Notes under the pieces: model-generated | Told to the model about the DNA's origin: nothing | Database searches by the model: none | What the model saw: the letters and a program-made list of their open reading frames with translations, nothing else | Position numbers and translations under genes: made by a program | Assembly: GCA_900471525.1 (NCBI GenBank) | Contig: UCEZ01000007.1 | Span: 1 to 64,000, forward strand | From: Hyphomicrobiales bacterium | GTDB lineage: Bacteria; Pseudomonadota; Alphaproteobacteria; Rhizobiales; Rhizobiaceae | DNA: 64,000 nt | Direction: 5' to 3' | Shown: positions 55,968-64,000 of the stretch, piece by piece | How the letters are laid out: every line of letters begins with the position of its first letter | Position numbering within the stretch: the stretch's first letter is position 1

Positions 55968-57242
55968 TCAGGCGGACTTGCCGCCCTTGATGACCCGGCG
56001 CACCGGCTTGGCGCTGCGGGCGTGTTCGCGATGGAATGCGGTAATGCGCGGCGCGATTTCACGGCGGAAACGCGATCCGTTGAAAACGCCGTAATGGCCG
56101 ACATCCGGTTGCATGTAGTGCATGCGCATATTGTCGGGGATATTCGTGCAGATCGTCTGCGCCGCCTGTGTCTGGCCGACGCCGGAGATATCGTCGTTCT
56201 CGCCCTCGACCGTCAGCAGGGCCACCTTACGGATCGCGGTCGTGTCGACGCGCTGGCCCCGGTGCATCATCTCTCCCTTCGGAAGCGCGTGGCGCATGAA
56301 GACTGTCTCGACGGTCTGCAGGTAGAATTCCGCCGTCAGATCCATGACCGCCATGTACTCGTCATAGAAATCGCGGTGCTTTTCGGCGGCGTCGCCGTCG
56401 TTCTTGACGAGATGCTCGAAGAAATCCTTGGTCGCCGTCAGGTGGCGGTCGAGATTCATCGACATGAAGCCGGAAAGCTGCAGGAAGCCGGGATAAACCG
56501 GGCGCATGAAGCCGACCTGCGGAAACGGCACCGGCATGACGACATTGTCGCGGAACCATTTGATCGGCTTGTCCTTGGCAAGCTGGTTGACGGACGTCGG
56601 ATTGATGCGCGTATCGATCGGCCCGCCCATCAGCGTCATCGTCGATGGCGAGAGCGGATCGTCATTGGCTTCCATCAGCGCGACGGCGGCCAGCACCGGC
56701 ACGGCCGGCTGACAGACGGCAATCACGTGGGTATCCGGCCCGAGGAAATGCAGCATCTGGATGACGTAGTCGATATAATCATCGAGATCGAAAGTGCCTT
56801 CGGTGAGCGGCACCATGCGGGCGTCGATCCAGTCGGTGATATAGATGTCCGATTGCGGCAGCAGCGCCTCGACCGTGCCCCGCAACAGCGTCGCATAGTG
56901 TCCCGACATCGGCGCGACGATCAGCACCTTCGGGTCTGCAGGCCGGTTCTTTGGCACGGCGCGTTCGAAATGAATGAGATTGCAGAAGGGCTCGCGCCAG
57001 ATAATGCGCTCCTGCACCGCAACAGCGGTCCCATCGACGATCGTTTCCGGCAGGCCGAATTCCGGCTTGCCGTAGCGTCGGGTCGTACGCTCGAACACTT
57101 CGAGGCCGGCAGCGGCTGCCCGGCCAAGGTAGGTATGAGCGAAGGGGTTCAGCGGATTGGCGTAGGCCAGTCGCATGGCATCTGCCGCCGCGCGCCAAGG
57201 CGCCATCATCGCATGATTAAGCTCGTAAAGCTGGTAAAACAT
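55968..57242 (-). CDS. phaZ: Intracellular polyhydroxybutyrate depolymerase
   Basis: Protein of 424 residues of the PhaZ family that degrades stored PHB granules. N-terminal YQLYELNHAMMAPWR is typical. The nucleophile region reads VIAVCQPAVPVLA, with Cys near residue 174 in place of the usual Ser of a lipase box, as in Ralstonia PhaZ1. PDVGHYGVFNGSRF near the C-terminus carries the catalytic His. I chose the ATG at 57242 because AAGGAG lies ten bases upstream. No signal peptide. The 236-bp upstream gap (57243-57478) probably holds its promoter, but I see no clear boxes. Confidence 0.95.
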   Translation of the reverse strand: MFYQLYELNHAMMAPWRAAADAMRLAYANPLNPFAHTYLGRAAAAGLEVFERTTRRYGKPEFGLPETIVDGTAVAVQERIIWREPFCNLIHFERAVPKNRPADPKVLIVAPMSGHYATLLRGTVEALLPQSDIYITDWIDARMVPLTEGTFDLDDYIDYVIQMLHFLGPDTHVIAVCQPAVPVLAAVALMEANDDPLSPSTMTLMGGPIDTRINPTSVNQLAKDKPIKWFRDNVVMPVPFPQVGFMRPVYPGFLQLSGFMSMNLDRHLTATKDFFEHLVKNDGDAAEKHRDFYDEYMAVMDLTAEFYLQTVETVFMRHALPKGEMMHRGQRVDTTAIRKVALLTVEGENDDISGVGQTQAAQTICTNIPDNMRMHYMQPDVGHYGVFNGSRFRREIAPRITAFHREHARSAKPVRRVIKGGKSA

Positions 57243-57478
57243 CGGAAGCGTTCTCCTTGTTACCGTAAACGACAACGCCGCTCCCAACCGGACGCAACCT
57301 TGCATTCTTGATCTTCGTGTCCGCAAGTGAGGCCGACACTAACACTTTTTTTGTGCGACGCAATAAAGATGCCTCACTCCCGGCAGGACAAGCCCATCAC
57401 AAACCTGTCACAGAGGACTTGATACTAGGTAAAGGTGCTTGCCCGAACCTGCCGTCGTCACGCGACGCTCGATTCGCA

Positions 57479-58498
57479 TCATGGCGATATCCTGACCACC
57501 GCCTTGATCAGGCCGGTCTTTTCATGTGCCCAACGCGGCAGGTCGTTCACAACGTCGTCCAGCGTCGAGCGATGGGTGATGAGCGACGAGACGGGCACAT
57601 CACCAGCGCGGATCGATGCGGCCACATGCTCGAAATCCTGCCGCGTTGCGTTGCGGCTGCCGACCAGCATCATTTCGCGCTTGTGGAATTCCGGATCGGA
57701 GAAGCGGATATCGTCCTTGACGACGCTGACGAAGACGAGGCAGCCGCCATGGGCGACGAAGGAGAAGGATTTCTCCATCGAAGCGCCATGGCCGGTGGCG
57801 TCGAAGACCACATCGAAGCCGTCGCCGGCGGTCGCCGACAACACTGCTTCCAGCGCATTGTCCCCGGCCATTATGCCATCGGCAAATCCGAGCCGATCGG
57901 CCGCCATGTCCAGGCGCTCGGCGCTGGCGTCGAGAAGCGTGACCTGATGGCCTGCTATCCGGGAAAAAAGCGCGGTTCCAAGGCCGATGGGTCCGGCGCC
58001 GATGACCAGTGCTCTTGATCCTGCGGGCGCAAGCGAGCGGCGGACGGCATGCGCGCCGATGGCCAGAAACTCGATGGTTGCTGCCGCTTCCAACGAGAGA
58101 TCGCCGGCCGGATAGAGATTTGCCTCCGGCACCAGGATTTCCTCGCAGAACGCGCCGTCCGTATGCACGCCCAACACCTTGATCGCCGTGCAGCAGTTCG
58201 GCTTGCCCTTCTTGCAGGCGACGCAAGTTCCACAAGAAAGATACGGGTTGACGACGACAGGCGTTCCCGGCGCCAATAAAACTCCTTCGCCGGATTCGAT
58301 TACCACTGCCGAGATCTCGTGCCCCATGACCCGGGGATATTCGAGATAGGGATGCTTGCCCTCGAAAATATGATAGTCGGTACCGCAAATGCCGACATGA
58401 CTGACGGCCAGCCGCGCCCAGCCCTTTGGCGGCGTGCCCGGCGCAGGTCTATCAATAATGTCCAGGCGCCCGGGCTCCGGGCAGATCGCCGCTTTCAT
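57479..58498 (-). CDS. Zinc-dependent sugar/polyol dehydrogenase (MDR family)
   Basis: Medium-chain dehydrogenase of 339 residues. The catalytic zinc is held by Cys of GICGTD (near 38) and by GHE (near 60). Four structural cysteines lie in CGTCVACKKGKPNCC (near 89-103). The NAD site is VIGAGPIGLG near 170. It resembles L-idonate, sorbitol and L-fuconate-pathway dehydrogenases. It is the last gene of the minus-strand sugar cluster, 93 bp after the permease gene. Its likely role is oxidation of a sugar acid or polyol intermediate; the exact substrate is unknown. Confidence 0.9.
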   Translation of the reverse strand: MKAAICPEPGRLDIIDRPAPGTPPKGWARLAVSHVGICGTDYHIFEGKHPYLEYPRVMGHEISAVVIESGEGVLLAPGTPVVVNPYLSCGTCVACKKGKPNCCTAIKVLGVHTDGAFCEEILVPEANLYPAGDLSLEAAATIEFLAIGAHAVRRSLAPAGSRALVIGAGPIGLGTALFSRIAGHQVTLLDASAERLDMAADRLGFADGIMAGDNALEAVLSATAGDGFDVVFDATGHGASMEKSFSFVAHGGCLVFVSVVKDDIRFSDPEFHKREMMLVGSRNATRQDFEHVAASIRAGDVPVSSLITHRSTLDDVVNDLPRWAHEKTGLIKAVVRISP

Positions 58499-58591
58499 GG
58501 CAGGCAGCTCCTTGCAATCTCAGTTCGTGGCAGGATGAAGACCATTCGTTCCAGCCGGCCGGGGGTATCCCAACCGGAAATGCCGGAACGA

Positions 58592-59566
58592 TCAGCGCGA
58601 ACCGCGGCGGCGCAGCTGGTCGAAATAGACGATGACGATGATCAGCACGCCGGTGATAATCCTCTGCACGAACGCATTGATGTTGAGCAAATTGGCACCG
58701 TTGTTGATAGTCGCCAGGATGAAGGCGCCGAGCAACGGCCCATGCACAGAGCCCACCGCACCGAACAGGCTGGTACCGCCAATGACGGAGGAGGCGATCG
58801 CTTGCAGCTCCCAGCCTTCCGCTTGGGTGGCGTTGCCGATGCCGATGCGCGAGGCGAGAAGCAGGCCGACAAAGGCAGCACAGGTCGATGACAGGATATA
58901 GGCGAGGTAGATCGTCCGGTTGACGTTAACGCCGGACAGGCGCGCCGCTTCGCTATTGGAACCGACGGCAAAGAGGTAGCGGCCCCAGCGGCTGAGATGA
59001 AGGAAAATGTAAGCCGGTATCGCAACGACGATAACCATCCAGAACAGGCTGGGAATGCCCAGGAATTCCGCGCGCGAGAAGTTGGTGAAGGACTCGTCGC
59101 TGATCGAAATCGTCGAGCCATTGGTGACGAGCAGGCCAATACCGCGCAGCGAGGTCAGCGTCGCCAGCGTGATGATGAAGGCGGGAAGCCCCATGCGCAC
59201 GATGCCAAAGGCATGAAATGCACCGATCAGGACACCGATCAGGAGCGTGATCCCCATGGCCGGCCAGAGCGGTACGCCATGCTGAAGCAGCCAAGCCACC
59301 GTGACGCTGGAAAATCCGACGACGGCGCCGACCGAAAGATCGATACCGGCAGTGATGATGACGAAGGTTTGCCCGACCGCCAGGATGGCGGTCATGGCAC
59401 CTTGACGCAGCAGGTTGCTGATATTGTTGGGGGTCCAAAAGCTGGCGGTTGAAACCCCGAGAAGCAGCCAGAGGAACAATAAGAGGCCAAGCAGAGTGAG
59501 GCCGAACAGAATGTTCATGCCCTTCTTCGGCACCGGTGCAGTTTCCGTTGTCGTCTCTACACTCAT
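58592..59566 (-). CDS. Sugar ABC transporter permease (RbsC family)
   Basis: Membrane protein of 324 residues with about ten helices and the RbsC/AraH signature AGIDLSVGAVVGF (near 70-82), plus NGVNVNRTI-like and GGTSLFGAVGSVHG segments. It forms the channel of a ribose-type importer with the adjacent ATPase and binding protein. The ATG at 59566 lies 41 bp after the ATPase stop. With FucU nearby the transported sugar may be L-fucose or a related aldose. Confidence 0.93.
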   Translation of the reverse strand: MSVETTTETAPVPKKGMNILFGLTLLGLLLFLWLLLGVSTASFWTPNNISNLLRQGAMTAILAVGQTFVIITAGIDLSVGAVVGFSSVTVAWLLQHGVPLWPAMGITLLIGVLIGAFHAFGIVRMGLPAFIITLATLTSLRGIGLLVTNGSTISISDESFTNFSRAEFLGIPSLFWMVIVVAIPAYIFLHLSRWGRYLFAVGSNSEAARLSGVNVNRTIYLAYILSSTCAAFVGLLLASRIGIGNATQAEGWELQAIASSVIGGTSLFGAVGSVHGPLLGAFILATINNGANLLNINAFVQRIITGVLIIVIVYFDQLRRRGSR

Positions 59567-59607
59567 GACTTTCCTCCACGCATTTTCTTGTCGGTCTTTT
59601 CTGAATT

Positions 59608-61161
59608 CTAGACGCCGATCGCTTGCGTCAGCACTTCCTCATGCGAGGCGCTGCGATAGGTGTGGCTGGCGACGAGCTTGCCCTGGCGGAACACATGCAG
59701 CCGGTCGGAAAGCTCGTAGACCTCCGGCAGATAGGACGAGATCAGGATGATGCCGGCGCCCTGCTCCAATAGCCGGGCAAACAACCGGTAGATTTCAGCC
59801 TTGGTGCCGACGTCGACGCCGACGGTCGGCTCGTCGAAGATGAACAATTTGGCGCCGTGACTCAGCCACTTGCCGATGACGATCTTCTGCTGGTTGCCGC
59901 CGGACATGGCGGACGCCAGCACGCGGCGCGTCGGCGTCTTGATCTTCAGGTCGTTGATCTGCCGGTCGGCATTCTCGATTTCGCGGCGGCGGTTGATCGT
60001 CAAGCCGCTCGACAGCCGGTCAAATACCGGCAGGTTGATATTCATGCCGATCGGCAGGTTGAGGCAGAGGCCCTGGTCGCGCCGGCTTTCCGGCGCAAGC
60101 GCGATGCCGAGGTCCATGGCAACCCGCTCGTTGCGGATGTGCACCTTGTTGCCCTGCCAGAAGACTTCGCCGGACGAAACCGGCTGGCGGCCATAAAGCC
60201 CGAGCGCAAATTCGCTGCGCCCGGCACCGATCAGGCCGTAAAGCCCGACGATCTCGCCAGCCCGCACGGACAGCGAGATATCCTCGAAACCCGGACCGGA
60301 CAGCCCGCGCGTCTCGACAATGGTCGCGCCGATCGGCAGCGTTTCCTTGTGGTAGATCTGCTCGATGGTGCGGTTGATCATCATCGAGATCAGCTCCGCA
60401 TCGTTGGTCTCGGCTATTTTGCGCGTTCCGACGTGTGTGCCGTCACGCAACACGGAAACGCGGTCCGCAAGCTCGAAAACCTCTTCCATGCGGTGACTGA
60501 TATAGACGATCGTCACGCCTTCGCCCTGCAGCCGGCGAATAAGCCGGAACAGCTGAGCTGATTCCTGACGCGTCAGATAGGCGGTCGGCTCATCGAAAAT
60601 AAGGAACTGGGTGCCGCGCATCGCAGCGCGCGCTGTCGCCACCAGTTGCTGCTGGCCGATCGTCAGACTCGATAGCAGAGCCGCGGCCGGCAGGTTGAAG
60701 CCGAGATCGTTAAGCACGGCCTGGGCCGCATCGGTCATGGCGCGCTTGCGCATCAGGCCGTTCCTGTTGATCTCGTCGCCAAGGAACATGTTGGCCGCGA
60801 CCGTCAGGTGCCGGCAGAGCACGACTTCCTGATGCACGGCATTGATGCCGCGCGAAATCGCCTCGTTGGGATTAGCGAGCTGCACGGCATCGCCGCACCA
60901 GAAGACTTCGCCCGAGGTTCGCCGGATAACGCCGGTCAGAAGCTTGATCAGCGTCGATTTGCCGGCGCCGTTTTCGCCGACGATTGCGTGGATTTCACCG
61001 GAAAGGAACGTAATGTTTGCCGGCTTGAGAGCCTCGACAGCACCGTATTTCTTCTGCAGACCGCGCAGTTCCAGGATCGGCTGGCCCTTTGGAACGGGAT
61101 GTTTGCCAGTCGTCGCCGTACTGTCATCGTGCCGGTGGCTGACGTCGTAAAGTCCTGTCAT
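59608..61161 (-). CDS. Sugar ABC transporter ATP-binding protein (RbsA family, two ATPase domains)
   Basis: Protein of 517 residues with two nucleotide-binding domains in tandem. The first has Walker A GENGAGKST and a degenerate LTIGQQQLVATARA signature. The second has a weak Walker A (GLIGAGRSE), the signature SGGNQQKIVIGKWL and Walker B IFDEPTVGVDVG. This asymmetry is normal for RbsA/MglA. I chose the ATG at 61161 because GGAGG lies nine bases upstream. It energises the permease downstream. Confidence 0.95.
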   Translation of the reverse strand: MTGLYDVSHRHDDSTATTGKHPVPKGQPILELRGLQKKYGAVEALKPANITFLSGEIHAIVGENGAGKSTLIKLLTGVIRRTSGEVFWCGDAVQLANPNEAISRGINAVHQEVVLCRHLTVAANMFLGDEINRNGLMRKRAMTDAAQAVLNDLGFNLPAAALLSSLTIGQQQLVATARAAMRGTQFLIFDEPTAYLTRQESAQLFRLIRRLQGEGVTIVYISHRMEEVFELADRVSVLRDGTHVGTRKIAETNDAELISMMINRTIEQIYHKETLPIGATIVETRGLSGPGFEDISLSVRAGEIVGLYGLIGAGRSEFALGLYGRQPVSSGEVFWQGNKVHIRNERVAMDLGIALAPESRRDQGLCLNLPIGMNINLPVFDRLSSGLTINRRREIENADRQINDLKIKTPTRRVLASAMSGGNQQKIVIGKWLSHGAKLFIFDEPTVGVDVGTKAEIYRLFARLLEQGAGIILISSYLPEVYELSDRLHVFRQGKLVASHTYRSASHEEVLTQAIGV

Positions 61162-61185
61162 GGCGGCTTTCCTCCCGGACCCGAA

Positions 61186-61284
61186 GACCCGTTTCAAATC
61201 AGCGCTGCCGGTCTGAAACGGGTCCGGATCACATTCTGCAACAGGCGGCAGGACGTTCACCCTGAAGGGTGCTGCCCTGCCGCC
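61186..61284 (-). other. Two intercistronic hairpins between binding-protein and ATPase genes
   Basis: Just after the binding-protein stop, GGCGGCAGG (61244-61252) pairs with CCTGCCGCC (61276-61284), enclosing a smaller CACCCT/AGGGTG stem. Further on, GACCCGTTTCA (61186-61196) pairs perfectly with TGAAACGGGTC (61214-61224). There is no T run. Such stems usually protect the binding-protein mRNA and lower expression of the genes after it. Confidence 0.6.
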
Positions 61285-61294
61285 CTTGTCTCGA

Positions 61295-62284
61295 TCAGTT
61301 GACCTTCGGGTTCAGAAGGGCGTCGATCTTCGGATCGGCCATGTTGGCCTTGGTCACCAGGTTGGCGCCGGTATCGACATTGGCTTCGACCTTTTCCTTC
61401 TTGGAAGCGGCGAGAGCGGTTTTGATGCCGTCATAGCCCATGCGGTAAGGATCCTGCACGACGAGGCCGGCGAGAACGCCTTCCTTCAGGAAGCCGACCG
61501 TCTTTTCGTCGCTGTCGAAACCGATGACCTTGATCTTGTCGCCGAGCTTGTTTTCAGCGATCGCCTGGCCAACACCCTGCGCCATGATCAGGTTGGAAGC
61601 AAAGACGCCGACGAGGTTCGGGTTTGCGGTGATCAGGTCGGTCATCATGTTGAGGCCGGTGGTTGCCTGGCCGTCGGCATACTTGTCGGCCACGACCTTG
61701 AGGCCCGGATACTTCGCGGCGATCACCTCGACGAAACCTTCATGGCGTTGATCGAGCGAACCGACACCCGGCAGGCTGGTGATGATGGCGATTTCGCCTT
61801 CTTCCTTGCCGGTCGCTTCCTTGATGGCGGCAGCAAGGCCATCGGCAGCGATACGGCCGCCCTGGACGTTGTCGGTGGTCAGGAACGAGGTGAACGCCTT
61901 CGAGTCGGCGCCGGAATCGATACCGATGATCGGCACGGACTTCGCGGCTTCGTCGATCGGCTTGCCGAGCGCCTTGAATTCCGTCGGCGAGATGACGACG
62001 GCAGCCGGCGCACCGGCGACGGCGTTTTCAAGAATGCTGATCTGGCCATTGATGTCGGATTCCGACTGGGCGCCGAGCTCCGGTACGTTGACGCCGAGGT
62101 CCTTACCAGCCGCGCGGGCACCAGCGAGAACGATCTGCCAGTAGAAGGACGTGGTATCCTTGACGATGATCGGGATGGTGACGTCCTGCGCGAACGAGGT
62201 CATCGGCATCATGGTTGCGAAGACCGCAGCGCCGGCCAGGCTGGTGAAGGCGCGGCGGGACAGGATATGCTTCATAAGGGTCAT
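61295..62284 (-). CDS. Sugar ABC transporter substrate-binding protein (RbsB family)
   Basis: Periplasmic binding protein of 329 residues. A signal peptide with SRRAFTSLAGAAVFATM and cleavage after SFAQ (possible Tat-like RR) leads to two lobes typical of RbsB/XylF. Segments include ISILENAVAGAPAAVVISP, IGIDSGADSK and VIGFDSDEKTVGFLK-type motifs. The ATG at 62284 has AGGAG nine bases upstream. It is the first gene of the importer, 239 bp downstream of fucU. The ligand is probably an aldose. Confidence 0.93.
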   Translation of the reverse strand: MTLMKHILSRRAFTSLAGAAVFATMMPMTSFAQDVTIPIIVKDTTSFYWQIVLAGARAAGKDLGVNVPELGAQSESDINGQISILENAVAGAPAAVVISPTEFKALGKPIDEAAKSVPIIGIDSGADSKAFTSFLTTDNVQGGRIAADGLAAAIKEATGKEEGEIAIITSLPGVGSLDQRHEGFVEVIAAKYPGLKVVADKYADGQATTGLNMMTDLITANPNLVGVFASNLIMAQGVGQAIAENKLGDKIKVIGFDSDEKTVGFLKEGVLAGLVVQDPYRMGYDGIKTALAASKKEKVEANVDTGANLVTKANMADPKIDALLNPKVN

Positions 62285-62523
62285 GGTGTTGTTCTCCTCC
62301 AACAACGTCTTGTTGAGTTCTCCTCAGACCGGGCTGCAAGACGCAAACAGTTCGATCTTTTATCCATAAAAAACATTTTGCCTTGGCAAGCTATCTCAGC
62401 AATTTTGAAATTGCAAGCGGTTGGCACCGCTCTTGCGCATTGATTTCCTCCCAACGCCAAGTCTTTGTTTTTCATCACGAAGATGATCCGGTCCACCGCC
62501 ACATGAACCGGCAGTCCGTCCCG
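62285..62523 (-). promoter_or_regulatory. Intergenic region with palindromes upstream of the sugar importer
   Basis: This 239-bp gap holds TTGCC-TT-GGCAA (62378-62389), a GCAATTTCAAAATTGC-type near-palindrome on the minus strand just upstream, and AGCGGT-TGGC-ACCGCT. The stretch around 62360-62410 is AT-rich, as for a promoter. These are candidate operators for a sugar-responsive repressor; no regulator gene lies in the window, and no firm -35/-10 pair is seen. Confidence 0.4.
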
Positions 62524-62970
62524 CTAGACGCGGTATAATTCCTGCGGATGCACGACACCCTTCTTCAGGATGATATTTCCGTACAACCGGAATTCCGTCG
62601 TCGCGACGATGTAGGCCGCCTTGCGGGAGCGCTCGTAGAAGGCAAAGCGCTCGATCGGCACGACCTTGAAATCACCGGCGAGCTTTTTGACCAGGCTCTG
62701 GAACTTGACGCAGATGTCCGGCACCGCCGTCGGATCGCCGACGACCTCCATCCGCCAGGCGGATTCATCGACGAACGTATCGAGCGGCATATGCGCCAGG
62801 ATCGCCTCGGTAATGCCCAATGCGTCGACGCCATCGGCACGCACGACCTTCGGGCCTATGGTGCTGGCCGGAAAATTGGCATCGGCGATGACGATCTCGT
62901 CGCCATGACCCATCGTGCGGATCGCATGCAGCAGATCCGGCCCGAGCAGCGGATGTATTCCCTTCAGCAT
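62524..62970 (-). CDS. fucU: L-fucose mutarotase family protein (FucU/RbsD)
   Basis: Enzyme of 148 residues that interconverts sugar anomers after uptake. The N-terminal GIHPLLGPDLLHAIRTMGHGDEIVIADANFP carries the family His and Asp residues (written here as two runs: GIHPLLGPDLL and GHGDEIVIADANFP). A C-terminal YERSRKAAYIVAT and YGNIILKKGV match the FucU branch better than RbsD. It lies 30 bp after the aldo/keto reductase gene and upstream of the importer. Confidence 0.85.
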   Translation of the reverse strand: MLKGIHPLLGPDLLHAIRTMGHGDEIVIADANFPASTIGPKVVRADGVDALGITEAILAHMPLDTFVDESAWRMEVVGDPTAVPDICVKFQSLVKKLAGDFKVVPIERFAFYERSRKAAYIVATTEFRLYGNIILKKGVVHPQELYRV

Positions 62971-63000
62971 TCCATTTTCCCTTGTCTCTTGAAAAGCCGG

Positions 63001-64000
63001 CTAAACCCGAACGGCTTCCAGCCCCAATTCAGGCGCCACCAGCGTATGCGCTTCGTAGGCGGTAAAATCATCCGGCTGCAAACGCCGTTCCGTGAGTTCC
63101 ATATTGCGTATCAGGCTCGATGGTTTTGCCGTGCCGAGCAGGACTGATGCAACCGCCGAGCTCTGCAATGGAAACTGGATTGCCGGCGCCGCAAGCGGCA
63201 GTCCTTGCGCCCCTGCGATTGTCTCCATCGCACTCGCTTTCTCCAGAACCTCCCGGCTCGCCGGCATGTAGTCGAAATGCGCCCCCTCCACCGGACCCGT
63301 CGCCAGAATACCCGAATTGAAGACGCCGCCAACCACCAGCGATGTCTTCTTTTTTTCGCACAACGGCAGCAATTCGGTGGTGGCCGTGCGATCGAGAAGT
63401 GTATAGCGCCCGGCCAGAAGGATGCAGTCGATATCCGCCTCTTTCATCACATCCAGGCAGACGGGCACTTCGTTGACACCGAGGCCATAGGCAGAAATCG
63501 CACCGCTCGACTTCAGCTCTTCCAGCGCTTTGAGGCCACCGTCGAAAAGCTGGCGGAGATAGACGGCATTGCGTTCCGCGCCGTGCGTGTAAACGCCGAT
63601 GTCATGGACGAAGAGGATATCGATGCGGTTGAGACCAAGCCGGGCATAGCTGAACTCAACCGACCGCATGATGCCATCATAGGAATAGTCGTAGTCCGTA
63701 TCGAACGGCAGCGGATCGACGAAGCCGTAGCTCGGCACCTTGTCGTCGGCTACCGGGCGCTGCAGCCGGCCGACTTTCGTCGACAGCACGTAGCTGCCCC
63801 TGGGTTTTTCCCGCAGGAAATCCCCGACCCTTCGCTCAGCCAAGCCGAAGCCGTACCATGGTGCCGTATCGATGAACCGCAGGCCCGCTTCCCAGGCGGC
63901 GGCAAGCGTTTCCATCGCCGTCTCACGCGGGCAGGCACGATACATCCCGCCGAGCGGCGCCGTGCCAAAACTGTATTCGGTGACGGACAAATCCGTCCTG
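63001..64000 (-). CDS. Aldo/keto reductase, probable L-fucose/aldose 1-dehydrogenase (5' end beyond window)
   Basis: At least 329 residues of an aldo/keto reductase. The tetrad is visible: Asp of RFIDTAPWYGFG with the Tyr, Lys of LSTKVGR and His of FVHDIG. The family of D-threo-aldose 1-dehydrogenases (L-fucose and pyridoxal dehydrogenases) fits, and FucU is next to it. The first possible start inside the window is a TTG at 63990, but the frame stays open to the edge and reads RTDLSVTEYSFG. That is the conserved beta-strand of the family N-terminus, so the true start lies past 64000 and the gene is partial here. Confidence 0.85.
   Translation of the reverse strand, partial: RTDLSVTEYSFGTAPLGGMYRACPRETAMETLAAAWEAGLRFIDTAPWYGFGLAERRVGDFLREKPRGSYVLSTKVGRLQRPVADDKVPSYGFVDPLPFDTDYDYSYDGIMRSVEFSYARLGLNRIDILFVHDIGVYTHGAERNAVYLRQLFDGGLKALEELKSSGAISAYGLGVNEVPVCLDVMKEADIDCILLAGRYTLLDRTATTELLPLCEKKKTSLVVGGVFNSGILATGPVEGAHFDYMPASREVLEKASAMETIAGAQGLPLAAPAIQFPLQSSAVASVLLGTAKPSSLIRNMELTERRLQPDDFTAYEAHTLVAPELGLEAVRV

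Noticed and set aside
57243-57478. Small gene or RNA between phaZ and the dehydrogenase gene
   Set aside because: No open frame with a ribosome site and no stable hairpin pair; probably only a promoter region.
63001-63990. Aldo/keto reductase as a complete gene starting at TTG 63990
   Set aside because: The frame stays open to the window edge and upstream codons read RTDLS, part of the conserved family N-terminus, so the gene is cut by the window.
1-64000. tRNA, rRNA, CRISPR arrays, insertion sequences or prophage
   Set aside because: No cloverleaf, rRNA core, regular spaced repeat, transposase or phage gene was recognised on either strand.

Overview
The window is about 64 kb of a GC-rich, gene-dense alphaproteobacterial chromosome. 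The organism is most probably a member of the Rhizobiaceae (Rhizobium/Agrobacterium/Sinorhizobium type). The evidence is the combination of ActS/ActR, ChvG/ChvI followed by a short HprK and PTS proteins, a DivL homologue with Tyr in its H-box, MmcB, DUF1402, DUF2852, an Atu4866-family protein and the his and trpFBA-accD-folC operons. All calls come from reading the sequence; no database search was run. I see no rRNA, tRNA, CRISPR array, insertion sequence or prophage.

Layout. 0.1-7.3 kb: an ornithine-cyclodeaminase-family enzyme, a YnjBCD-type ABC importer and the helicase HrpB. 7.3-10.7 kb: the redox two-component pair ActS/ActR, the repair protein MmcB and an L,D-transpeptidase lipoprotein. 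10.7-18.6 kb: an Atu4866-family protein, malate synthase G, a HyuA-like protein without HyuB, an unknown secreted protein, a cytochrome P450 and a DUF1402 protein. 18.7-21.1 kb: hslV-GNAT-hslU. 21.3-25.9 kb: hisB-DUF2628-hisHAFE-coaA. 25.9-28.0 kb: alkB, a secreted protein, a BON/LysM protein and arfB, followed by a structured palindromic repeat. 28.4-35.9 kb: pckA, divergent from chvI-chvG-hprK-EIIA-HPr, then ahcY. 36.3-48.3 kb: divL, a tsaE-amgK fusion, murU, addB, addA and trxA. 48.3-54.2 kb, minus strand: trpF-trpB-trpA-accD-folC and a GNAT gene. 54.3-57.2 kb: a Pmp3-type peptide, a zinc peptidase, DUF2852 and a PHB depolymerase. 57.5-64 kb, minus strand: a sugar-uptake and oxidation cluster (aldo/keto reductase, FucU mutarotase, ABC importer, Zn-dehydrogenase) that fits L-fucose or a similar aldose. 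The aldo/keto reductase runs off the right edge.

How it works together. The 28-41 kb block joins envelope and acid sensing (ChvG/ChvI), a regulatory PTS branch (HprK, EIIA, HPr), gluconeogenesis (PckA), methyl-cycle housekeeping (AhcY), cell-cycle phosphorelay control (DivL) and cell-wall sugar recycling (AmgK/MurU). The most interesting non-coding signals are two near-identical palindromes exactly 30 bp apart between pckA and chvI, an exact 20-bp palindrome with an extra half-site upstream of ahcY, an inverted repeat abutting the arfB ribosome-binding site, and the 122-bp multi-hairpin element near 28.2 kb. No wholly unknown multi-gene system stands out. The least explained genes are the lone hyuA, the secreted unknowns and the DUF genes.
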